A program made the position numbers and the translations under genes. From assembly GCF_001426375.1 (NCBI RefSeq), contig NZ_LMEO01000023.1:107592-171591 (forward strand): a DNA stretch of 64,000 nucleotides, written 5' to 3'. The notes beneath the pieces are model-generated. The model had not been told where the DNA came from, did no database searches, and was given only the letters and a program-made list of their open reading frames with translations. Of this stretch, positions 34,942 to 41,932 are shown one piece after another (the stretch's first letter is position 1; each line of letters begins with the position of its first letter). Source of the DNA: Paenibacillus sp. Root444D2. Its GTDB lineage: Bacteria; Bacillota; Bacilli; Paenibacillales; NBRC-103111.

Positions 34942-35367
34942 TTAAGCCTCGACGTGAGCAGCCAGTTTCTTCGCCAAGCCAACCCAGCCCATTGACATGG
35001 TCTCGCGAACAGCTGTGTGAGGTTGACCAAATTCCGTAACTTTGTCCGCATCCCAACCGGAGTGGATGAGAGTGAACTCCGTTTTGCCTTCTAAATCAGT
35101 CAATTCGAAAGTCAGCGACCAATCCTTGCCCCAAGCGAAAGTCAAACGGTTCGGCGGGTCAAGCTCGGTTACTTTACAAGGGGATTTGCCAAAAGGTCCT
35201 GCTTCCAAATGAAATTCATAGCCAACCTCTGGCTTGAAATTATTGGGCATGAGCCAAGCTGCGATGCCATCAGATGTCGCTACGGCATTCCAAACCTTTT
35301 GAATCGGTGCGTTAAAAACAAGCGTTTGCTTGATATCCGGCAATGTGCCTTGAGTCTGATTTTCCAT
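34942..35367 (-). CDS. SRPBCC (AHSA1-like) family protein
   Basis: 141 residues of a START/AHSA1-like helix-grip fold, beginning KQTLVFNAPIQKVWNAVATS and continuing with PFGKSPCKVTELDPPNRLTFAW, the typical family pattern. Such proteins hold a hydrophobic ligand or assist a partner, but the ligand is unknown. It is coupled to the ArsR gene downstream. Confidence 0.9.
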   Translation of the reverse strand: MENQTQGTLPDIKQTLVFNAPIQKVWNAVATSDGIAAWLMPNNFKPEVGYEFHLEAGPFGKSPCKVTELDPPNRLTFAWGKDWSLTFELTDLEGKTEFTLIHSGWDADKVTEFGQPHTAVRETMSMGWVGLAKKLAAHVEA

Positions 35368-35396
35368 AAATAAGAAGCCTCCAATAATTAATTTTT

Positions 35397-35777
35397 TTAG
35401 GATTTCGTTTTTACTTTACTCTTATGACGCAAACGCAGGGCCGACCATTTATCGTCCACCGCAACATTGCTTACAAGACGATAGTCCGTTTTCTCATCCA
35501 TCAACTTCCACAGAATGTCACGGTTAATGTCGGTTTTCACCTTCGAGCTTTGCTTCGGATAGGTTATCCAGAACACAGCCTCTTCGTTCAAAAGGGCAAT
35601 CGCTTTTGGTGCCCACTCCTCCACCTCAGCGGCATTGTTAACAAAAAGCTGAACAAAATCGTAGGTCCCATTCGGCTCCTCATTATCCTCAATGCCAAGC
35701 TTGTAGCCTTCAGGTGCATGAAGAACGAGAGCTCGTCCTTGCTTGTAGCGCAGCTTTTTCAGCAATTCGTCTTGCAT
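35397..35777 (-). CDS. DUF3052-like small protein
   Basis: 126 residues, soluble, with blocks RALVLHAPEGYK, YDFVQLFVNNAAEVEEWAPK and FWITYPKQSSKVKTDINRD, which fit the DUF3052-like group often found beside ArsR/SRPBCC genes. It is the first gene of a probable three-gene operon (35777 down to 34560). The function is unknown. Confidence 0.75.
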   Translation of the reverse strand: MQDELLKKLRYKQGRALVLHAPEGYKLGIEDNEEPNGTYDFVQLFVNNAAEVEEWAPKAIALLNEEAVFWITYPKQSSKVKTDINRDILWKLMDEKTDYRLVSNVAVDDKWSALRLRHKSKVKTKS

Positions 35778-36014
35778 CGTATGTCATTCCTTCCCGTATG
35801 TCCTTTTCGTATTGTATCCAAAAGACTAGGTTTTCTAAAGGCATTACAATACGAAACCAAATGGTTACACAAAGGATTATACGAAACCTTTTAGTTTCAT
35901 GTCAAGGGGAGTATTAAGGGGGGAATTCTGACTTCATGTTTCTGTTCTCTTTTTCAACAATTCTATAATCATGGTATAGTTATAAAAAACAAGAGTGGAA
36001 TAAAGGAGAGCGAT

Positions 36015-37016
36015 ATGATACGTTTTGCTGTTATTGGAACCAACTGGATTACGGAAGAATTCATTCATGCTGCCCGCGAGACGGGGGAATTCGCCTTAAC
36101 TGCCGTATACTCGCGTACAGAGGAGAAAGCTGCGGAATTCGCTCAGAAATTTGAGGTTTCTCATATCTATACAAGCCTAGAAACGTTTGCGCAAAGTAAG
36201 GAATTCGACGCAGTTTATATCGCGAGTCCGAACTCGTTTCACGCTGAATACGCGATACTCTGTATGAATCATGGCAAGCATGTCATCTGCGAAAAGCCTG
36301 CGGCATCCAATACCGCTGAGCTCTCAGCGATGATTCAAGCTGCACAAAGTAATAAAGTGGTGTTCATGGAAGCTCTCAAGTCAACACTGCTTCCTAATTT
36401 CAAGGCGATACAAGACAATTTACATAAGTTGGGGAAAATTCGTCGTTATTTTGCGAGTTATTGCCAATATTCCTCTCGGTATGATGCTTATAAGCAGGGA
36501 ACGGTACTGAATGCTTTTAATCCCATTTTTTCCAATGGCTCGATCATGGATTTAGGCGTTTATTGTATTTATCCGTTGGCGGTGCTTTTTGGCGCTCCTG
36601 AACGTGTACAAGCAAGCGGAGTCCTGCTGGAGTCGGGTGTGGATGGGGAGGGCAGCCTGCTGCTGAGCTACAAAGAGATGGATGCGGTCATCATGCATTC
36701 CAAAATTTCAAGTTCCTATCTACCTGCGGAGATTCAGGGTGAGCATGCGACGATGGTCATCGATAAAATCAACACGCCTGAAAAAGTTGAAATCCGCTAC
36801 CGAGATGGTTCTGTGGAAAACTTGACGCGGGAACAAGCTGTAAGAACGATGCGCTATGAAGCGGAAGAATTTATCCGGCTTATTAAAAATGGAGCATTGG
36901 AGTCCACGACGAACTCACATGCGAATTCCAGCATAGCCATGGCCATTATGGATGAGGCTAGAAGGCAGATGGGGCTTGTTTTCCCTGCGGATCGTAAAGC
37001 GGGTCATTTTGAATAA
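36015..37016 (+). CDS. Gfo/Idh/MocA-family oxidoreductase (YulF-like)
   Basis: 333 residues. The nucleotide-binding turn is GTNWIT rather than GxGxxG, as in YulF-type relatives. EKPAASN (residues ~94-100) is the family Lys region, and SIMDLGVYCIYPLAVLFG replaces the usual DxGxHxxD. AAAGGAG precedes the ATG. It likely oxidises or epimerises a sugar using NAD(P)H. It stands alone and is not close to the dehydrogenase at 838. Confidence 0.9.
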   Translation: MIRFAVIGTNWITEEFIHAARETGEFALTAVYSRTEEKAAEFAQKFEVSHIYTSLETFAQSKEFDAVYIASPNSFHAEYAILCMNHGKHVICEKPAASNTAELSAMIQAAQSNKVVFMEALKSTLLPNFKAIQDNLHKLGKIRRYFASYCQYSSRYDAYKQGTVLNAFNPIFSNGSIMDLGVYCIYPLAVLFGAPERVQASGVLLESGVDGEGSLLLSYKEMDAVIMHSKISSSYLPAEIQGEHATMVIDKINTPEKVEIRYRDGSVENLTREQAVRTMRYEAEEFIRLIKNGALESTTNSHANSSIAMAIMDEARRQMGLVFPADRKAGHFE

Positions 37017-37184
37017 GTAAGGTAGTGAACCTTCCTTGCAATTGAATCAAAGTATGCCAAAGCACCACTCCGCCGCTAGTGTGTAAAGAATAAAGGTTTA
37101 AGAAGTTTTTGTGCAAGAGTGGCTATCAAGGTTGAGTAAGTTCGATACAGGCAAGCGAAGTAAAGTGTGCTACAGGCATGCGAA

Positions 37185-37365
37185 GTTGTACATTGTACAA
37201 CAATAAGCAAGATAATCGGCGTTATCACATCAATTGTTGCAGAAAATACAACATTTCTCCCGGAATTAGCTCAATTTGGTGAAATACGGGGAAAATGTTG
37301 TACAACATACAACAACGACAGCTTAATGAGAAGAAACCGCCGAGAATTGTTGTACGTTGTACAAC
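37185..37365. promoter_or_regulatory. Three GTTGTAC-type palindromes (possible operator cluster)
   Basis: GTTGTACATTGTACAAC at 37185-37201 is a perfect 17-bp palindrome. Variants with one or two mismatches lie at 37349-37365 and 37297-37313. No gene is convincingly present around them; a short open frame here lacks protein-like character. Confidence 0.5.
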
Positions 37366-37456
37366 TTTTGCTCATTTAAGCCGGGTAAAGATTTTCACAT
37401 AGAAAACAAAATTACTCACAGAATGAAAATTCGCTTATTCGTAATCTCATTCATCA

Positions 37457-37720
37457 ACACCAAACACCAAACGCCAAACACCAAACACCAAACACTAAAT
37501 ACTAAATACCAAATACCAAATACCAAACACCAAACACCAAACACCAAACACCAAACACCAAACACCAAACACCAAACACCAAACACCAAACACCAAACAT
37601 TAAACACGAAATACTAAATACTAAATACTAAATACCAAACACCAAACACCAAACACCAAACACTAAATACCAAATACCAAACATCAAACATCAAACACCA
37701 AACATTAAATACCAAACACC
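37457..37720. repeat. Degenerate heptamer tandem repeat (CCAAACA type)
   Basis: Around 35 copies of a CCAAACA/CCAAATA/CTAAATA-type heptamer, perfect in the middle and degenerate at the ends. Frames through it are only translated repeat. Confidence 0.95.
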
Positions 37721-37804
37721 AGCACCAGCACCAGCACTAAAGCTAACACCCACAACAATCCATTCCCTACTAGCGGTGGCTTCACTTCTTAATGTGTTCA
37801 AAAA

Positions 37805-37854
37805 AGGTTGTCTCAAAAGTAGCTACAGCTACAAATGGGACAACCCTTTTTTCA
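37805..37854 (+). terminator. Hairpin terminator before rlmH repeat copy 2
   Basis: GGTTGTC ... GGGACAACC with an inner GTAGC/GCTAC stem, followed by TTTTTT. Confidence 0.75.
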
Positions 37855-37857
37855 CAA

Positions 37858-38480
37858 ATAAGAATTTATATGTTTTTGGGGTAAGCGAAGCTTACCTTTA
37901 TTTGAGTTGAGAGAAAGGTTGAAATACCTCAACTTGAGGGATTTGATTGGATGATATCCAATGATGTCAGATGACATCGGCGGTTGGGGTTAGTTTCATT
38001 GGATTTATACAGTGGAATATGTGGAAATAGCTCAGAAGAGCTGATTTTTAGAGCATTCTGTTGGATTGACTCCAATGAAATCGGGCAAATAAGGTGAATG
38101 AGCTCGATTTGATTGTTTTTTATCCAATGGAGTAAATGAAGGGGGATTGTTGGTTATGCATATACAGGTATTAACTGTAAGGAAATTGATGGAGCGCTAT
38201 CTCGTGGACGGGATCGCGGAGTATGTGAAGCGCCTTGGGCCGTATGCCAGATGCAGATGATAGAGGTTCCGGACGATAAGGCATCGGAGAGCATGAGCCG
38301 TGCAGAGGTGCGTGTGAAGTAGGGCTAGCAGCTGGCCTTCGTGATCGGCGGCTCGCTAGTTATTGAGCGAGCTGCTGAGCCATGTGCGGATACTGCCGCA
38401 CCAACTGATGCGATTGGTGCTGGTGGGGCAGGCTTATCGAGTGATGCGGATAATAGCGATGGACCATACAATAAGCAAGG
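37858..38480 (+). repeat. Dispersed repeat, copy 2 (rlmH upstream region plus gene remnant)
   Basis: It matches 8016-8587 from the first ATAAG onward, including the hairpin GGTAAGCGAAGCTTACC at 37880-37896 and ~300 bp of leader. It then continues into a longer rlmH remnant than copy 1. Both copies follow a terminator directly. Confidence 0.9.
38156..38480 (+). pseudogene. rlmH: Degraded rlmH copy 2
   Basis: The frame from ATG 38156 gives [20 protein letters not shown] and [10 protein letters not shown], then stops. A second frame carries [11 protein letters not shown] third has QLAFVIGGSL, and the last has ILPHQLMRLVLVGQAYRVMR, the conserved C-terminus of RlmH. At least three frame changes and stop codons make it non-functional. 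The segment between the PDDKA and LAFVIGG blocks is deleted as in copy 1, so the two copies share a common, already deleted ancestor. Confidence 0.85.
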
Positions 38481-38548
38481 CAGTTTGTTTGGATAAAATT
38501 GTATCGAAACAAGGATATGAATACAAAATTGCAAACGCGCGTTAAACT

Positions 38549-38590
38549 AAAAATGACCGTCAGGATGATCTTTTCTGACAGTCATTTTTT
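38549..38590. terminator. Bidirectional terminator downstream of the APC permease
   Basis: AAAAATGACCGTCAG (38549) pairs with CTGACAGTCATTTTTT (38575). It overlaps the region just past the stop of the minus strand permease gene. Confidence 0.85.
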
Positions 38591-38593
38591 ATT

Positions 38594-39943
38594 TTATTCC
38601 AAAGACCCGGAAGGACGGCTGCTTCCCGTGATGATAGGCCTGTTTGACGCCGATAACATGCGTTCCGAACGCTTTCGAATCAAATGATACATAATCCCCG
38701 CGAGGAGCCAAACGCCTCCCATCCATAGGGCATCTTTGTCGAGCAGAGACAGTAGATAGCCAATGAAACCGGCTCCGATCAACGGCATAATGAGAAAAAA
38801 GAAGGTTTGCTTTGGCGAGCGCTGCTTGTCTTTGATGTATTTTTGAGCAATAACGGAGATGTTTACAAAGAAGAAGGCTGTCAATGCCCCGAAATTCACG
38901 AATTTCACAGCATTGTCTAGCGATATAACAAGAGCGAGCAGAGAGACGACGCTGACGATCACGATGTTGGTAACAGGTGTGTTGAACTTAGGATGAAGGG
39001 AACCGAACACTCGTTTAGGGAGAATGGAATCGCGTCCCATCACAAAGAGAAGACGAGAAACGCTAGTTACCGATGATAAGCCTTGGGTGAAAATAGCGAG
39101 TATAAGCACGGTGATGAACACAGAGCTAAGCGCGGCTCCGCCGACGAGCTTCACGATCTCGAAACCAGCCGAATCGATATCGACGAAGGCTAAATGTGGA
39201 TAAACCAGCTGTGTCAGGAAAGACGGCACCAAGTATAGAATACTGGCTGCAATGATGATGATCATAATGGCCCGAGGGATCGTTTTCTCGGAGTTTTTGG
39301 TTTCTTCCGACATGGTCGTGACCGTGTCAAAGCCCAGAAATGAGAAGCAGATCATCGAAGCTCCGGCAAGAATGGTGGAGAAGGGGACTTCCGTCTGCAG
39401 GAATGGCTGCAGCGGGTGGACATCTCCGGTGATATTTCGGAAAAGGAAAAAACAGAAAACCGCGATAAAAAGGATCTGAATCCAGACGAACAGCTTGCTG
39501 ATATTGGCAGAAAACTTAATGCCAATAATATTTACGACGCCGAGGACGATATTGAGCCCAATGATCCAGACATACGCCGGAATGGACGGGAATTGTGCGT
39601 GAAGATAGATGCCGAAGGTAAGGCAGGCAATGATGGGGGAGAAGAAGTAGTCAAGAAGAAGGGCCCAGCCGACTAGGAAACCTAAGTAGGGATGGATGCT
39701 TTTCTTCGTATAGGTGTAAGCTGAGCCTGATGTGGGAAAAGACTTGGACATGACACCATAGCTATACGAGGTGAAGAAGATGGCAATGAAAGCAAGCAGG
39801 TAAGCTTGCGTCAGCATGCCGTGTGCATTCTCATAAGCAATGCCATAGATAGAGAAATAAATCATAGGCGTCATCCATGCCAGCCCCATGTAAACGACTT
39901 GAGACAGGTTTAAAGATTTGCGCAGTGTGACTTCTGATTTCAT
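38594..39943 (-). CDS. APC-family permease of the guanidine locus
   Basis: 449 residues and about 12 TM segments of the amino acid-polyamine-organocation family, with the early block VVYMGLAWMTPMIYFSIYGI and PTSGSAYTYTKKSIHPYLGF. GGGAGTG precedes the ATG. Its 5' leader contains a guanidine-I riboswitch (40003-40132), and the divergent operon degrades guanidine. Import of guanidine or a related guanidino compound is therefore the natural assignment. Transport direction is inferred: uptake fits a degradation operon better than efflux. Confidence 0.9.
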   Translation of the reverse strand: MKSEVTLRKSLNLSQVVYMGLAWMTPMIYFSIYGIAYENAHGMLTQAYLLAFIAIFFTSYSYGVMSKSFPTSGSAYTYTKKSIHPYLGFLVGWALLLDYFFSPIIACLTFGIYLHAQFPSIPAYVWIIGLNIVLGVVNIIGIKFSANISKLFVWIQILFIAVFCFFLFRNITGDVHPLQPFLQTEVPFSTILAGASMICFSFLGFDTVTTMSEETKNSEKTIPRAIMIIIIAASILYLVPSFLTQLVYPHLAFVDIDSAGFEIVKLVGGAALSSVFITVLILAIFTQGLSSVTSVSRLLFVMGRDSILPKRVFGSLHPKFNTPVTNIVIVSVVSLLALVISLDNAVKFVNFGALTAFFFVNISVIAQKYIKDKQRSPKQTFFFLIMPLIGAGFIGYLLSLLDKDALWMGGVWLLAGIMYHLIRKRSERMLSASNRPIITGSSRPSGSLE

Positions 39944-40002
39944 GATGTTGACACTCCCTTATCCTTGTTTTCTGGTGATCGTCCCGGGCGGGGCGTATAT
40001 GC

Positions 40003-40132
40003 AAAAAAGCCAAGGAGATATCTATGAAACAGATATCCTCCCGGGCTTTTATCCCTCCGTGAACACAGGGTTAGCTGTGCGTTTTCTCTTGGTCCAGACC
40101 GAGCTGCTTGCGCTCGCGGAACCCTAGAAAAC
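40003..40132 (-). ncRNA. Guanidine-I (ykkC) riboswitch controlling the APC permease
   Basis: On the minus strand the leader has CTAGGGTTCCGCG, GGTCTGGACC, AAGAGAAAACGC and, at the 3' end, ACGGAGGGATAAAAGCCCGG. These are the conserved blocks of the ykkC class that senses guanidine. The same AAAGCCCGGGAGG strand can instead pair in a terminator spanning 40003-40050 (AAAGCC...GGCTTTTTT around an AGATATC stem). Ligand binding would block termination, so guanidine turns the permease on. Confidence 0.9.
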
Positions 40133-40209
40133 CATGTATGTGATAAATCATTACTTACCTATTAGTGAAATTGGCGTTTTACTTGATCGTGTTAGATATT
40201 AGTTTTATG

Positions 40210-40226
40210 TGTAAGTTAATATAACA
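40210..40226. promoter_or_regulatory. GlnR/TnrA-type nitrogen box between the two guanidine arms
   Basis: TGTAA-GTTAATA-TAACA matches the TGTNA-N7-TNACA consensus exactly. It lies between the divergent riboswitch leaders, about 60 bp before the -35 element of the + strand promoter. It suggests nitrogen-limitation control on top of guanidine sensing. Confidence 0.65.
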
Positions 40227-40283
40227 CATAGTTAATCTCATGAGAAGTATTTTTGATAAAACAAGGAATTAATCTAGAAGTTA

Positions 40284-40312
40284 TTGACACATATCATCAA
40301 CGATGTTATGTT
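40284..40312 (+). promoter_or_regulatory. Sigma-A promoter for the guanidine degradation operon
   Basis: TTGACA at 40284-40289, a 17-bp spacer and TATGTT at 40307-40312. Transcription would start near 40319, just ahead of the aptamer at 40341. Confidence 0.75.
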
Positions 40313-40340
40313 TAGTAACACAAACGAATACGATTGTTTA

Positions 40341-40467
40341 CTAGGGTTCCGCCGGTTATAACCGGGCTGGTCCGAGAGTAAACCGCTCTTGTATAAGGGC
40401 GCCACGGAAGGATAAAAACCTGGGAGATATCACCAAGACATTTGAGTCTTGTGATGTCTCCCTTTTT
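40341..40467 (+). ncRNA. Guanidine-I (ykkC) riboswitch controlling the degradation operon
   Basis: The aptamer runs CTAGGGTTCCGCC, a variable stem, GGGCTGGTCCGAGAGTAAACC, a second variable stem, then CCACGGAAGGATAAAAACCTGGGAG (40341-40426). The last GGGAGAT strand also forms the 5' arm of a strong terminator with GTCTCCC plus TTTTT (40422-40467). Guanidine binding should prevent that terminator. The first gene starts at 40499, downstream of it. Confidence 0.92.
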
Positions 40468-40498
40468 GTTTAACGACATGGCAAAGGAGATGGGTAGC

Positions 40499-41221
40499 AT
40501 GGACAACATTTGGAGTAAGACAATAGGGCCGGGCGGCAAGTGGTCAGGAGCGATTGGTAGAGGGAAGTTGATTCGTTTTACGGCGCTGGAGGCGGGCGCG
40601 AATGTGTCTATACAAGTGTTCCACGCGAAGGATCTTACGGAGCGCTACAATATGCCGGATACGCTGAAAGCCCAGCATACAGCCCATTTGACGCGTGGGA
40701 ACGTGCTGATGAGTGACAATGGCCGAGCGTTAGTGAGCATCGTAGAGGACAGTATCGGTTGGCATGATCCGCTTACTGGATACACAAGCCGTGCAGCTAC
40801 GGATGCCAAATACGGAACGACGAATTTCCAAGAGCAGCGGAATGAGTGGCTGCGCAGCGGGCAAGAGAACTTCGCGATAGAGCTGGTACGTAATGGCCTT
40901 AGCATGCGCGATATGATGCCGGTTGTGAATTTATTTTCCAAAGTGTTTTGTGATGACAATGGGGATATGCATTTTAGTGCTGCTCATTGCCCTGCAGGAG
41001 CGACGGTTACGCTGCGTACGGAATTAGATTCCTTGCTTGTTTTATCGAACACGCCTAACCCGCTTGACCCAAGAACACCGTATCCATCTGTACCTGTCAA
41101 GATTGAAGTGCTAGCTGCAGCTCCTGTGGGTGAAGATGATTATTGCTTGAATTATCGCCCAGAAAATCGCCGAGCTTTTGAAAATACATGGGAATATCAC
41201 ACGCTGTTAGGAGGAATTTAA
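40499..41221 (+). CDS. Carboxyguanidine deiminase subunit (urea carboxylase-associated, DUF1989 type 1)
   Basis: The ATG at 40499 follows AAAGGAGA; an upstream TTG would fall inside the riboswitch terminator. The 240-residue protein belongs to the urea-carboxylase-associated pair. Blocks include AIGRGKLIRFTALEAGANVS, GNVLMSDNGRALVSIVEDS and CPAGATVTLRTELDSLLVLS. Members in guanidine-riboswitch operons form the CgdAB heteromeric carboxyguanidine deiminase. That enzyme converts carboxyguanidine to allophanate plus ammonia. It is followed without a gap by its partner (TAA then ATG at 41222). Confidence 0.9.
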   Translation: MDNIWSKTIGPGGKWSGAIGRGKLIRFTALEAGANVSIQVFHAKDLTERYNMPDTLKAQHTAHLTRGNVLMSDNGRALVSIVEDSIGWHDPLTGYTSRAATDAKYGTTNFQEQRNEWLRSGQENFAIELVRNGLSMRDMMPVVNLFSKVFCDDNGDMHFSAAHCPAGATVTLRTELDSLLVLSNTPNPLDPRTPYPSVPVKIEVLAAAPVGEDDYCLNYRPENRRAFENTWEYHTLLGGI

Positions 41222-41875
41222 ATGGCTGTTTTTAATCGAGTGGAAAGCCCTCGCCTCGCCGAGGATGCCATCTATAGCGAAATTATTCAAGCGGGAGACG
41301 GCTGGATGCGTGTTTTGAAGCCTGGGCAAGTGCTGCGCATTGTCGATCTGGAAGGGAATCAGGCGGCAGACACGCTGTTTTATGATGCGGGGAATCCGGA
41401 AGATCATTATAGTGCGGTCGCGACGATTGCAGGTCAAAGCAATATTTATCTCAGCACAGGCTCTGTCCTCCGAGCAGAATCCGGTAAGGCATTGCTCAAA
41501 ATCGTAGCCGACACCTGCGGGCGTCATGATACGGTCGGGGGTTCGTGCTCGGCTCAAAGCAACACGGTGCGCTACTCGCACGACAAGCTTTCGATGCATA
41601 ATTGTCGGGATACGTTTATGCTTCAACTTGCTCAGCATGAAAGCGGAGCGTATACGAAGCGGGATTTGGCGCCAAATATTAACTTCTTTATGAATGTACC
41701 CGTCACGCCGGATGGTGGATTGAAGTTCGATGATGGTGTTTCCGCTCCGGGCTGCTATGTAGAGGTCCAGTCGCTAGGCAGCTCTATGGTGCTTATCAGC
41801 AATTGTCCGCAGCTTAATAATCCTTGTAATGCTTATAATCCGACGCCGATTCAGGTTCTTATTTGGGAGAAGTAA
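41222..41875 (+). CDS. Carboxyguanidine deiminase subunit (urea carboxylase-associated, DUF1989 type 2)
   Basis: 217 residues, start directly after the partner's stop, with GGAGGA inside the previous gene. Family blocks are GDGWMRVLKPGQVLRIVDLE, GNQAADTLFYDAGNPEDHYS, DTCGRHDTVGGSCSAQSNTV with its Cys/His cluster, and INFFMNVPVTPDGGLKFDDG. Together with the 40499 product it should deiminate carboxyguanidine. Older annotation calls this a urea amidolyase-associated protein. Confidence 0.9.
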   Translation: MAVFNRVESPRLAEDAIYSEIIQAGDGWMRVLKPGQVLRIVDLEGNQAADTLFYDAGNPEDHYSAVATIAGQSNIYLSTGSVLRAESGKALLKIVADTCGRHDTVGGSCSAQSNTVRYSHDKLSMHNCRDTFMLQLAQHESGAYTKRDLAPNINFFMNVPVTPDGGLKFDDGVSAPGCYVEVQSLGSSMVLISNCPQLNNPCNAYNPTPIQVLIWEK

Positions 41876-41932
41876 GTTCCTTTGCTTAAGAGGAGATAGA
41901 AGGTCTACGAAATTCGAAGGGGTGTGGATACG

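Noticed and set aside
37167..37379. 70-residue open frame before the heptamer tract
   Set aside because: It runs through three operator-like palindromes, has no ribosome site and no protein-like pattern.
37357..37617. Thr/Asn/His/Gln repeat protein gene
   Set aside because: It is only the translation of a heptamer tandem repeat.
40442..40498. N-terminal extension of the first guanidine-operon protein
   Set aside because: The extra codons lie in the riboswitch terminator; the ATG at 40499 has AAAGGAGA upstream.
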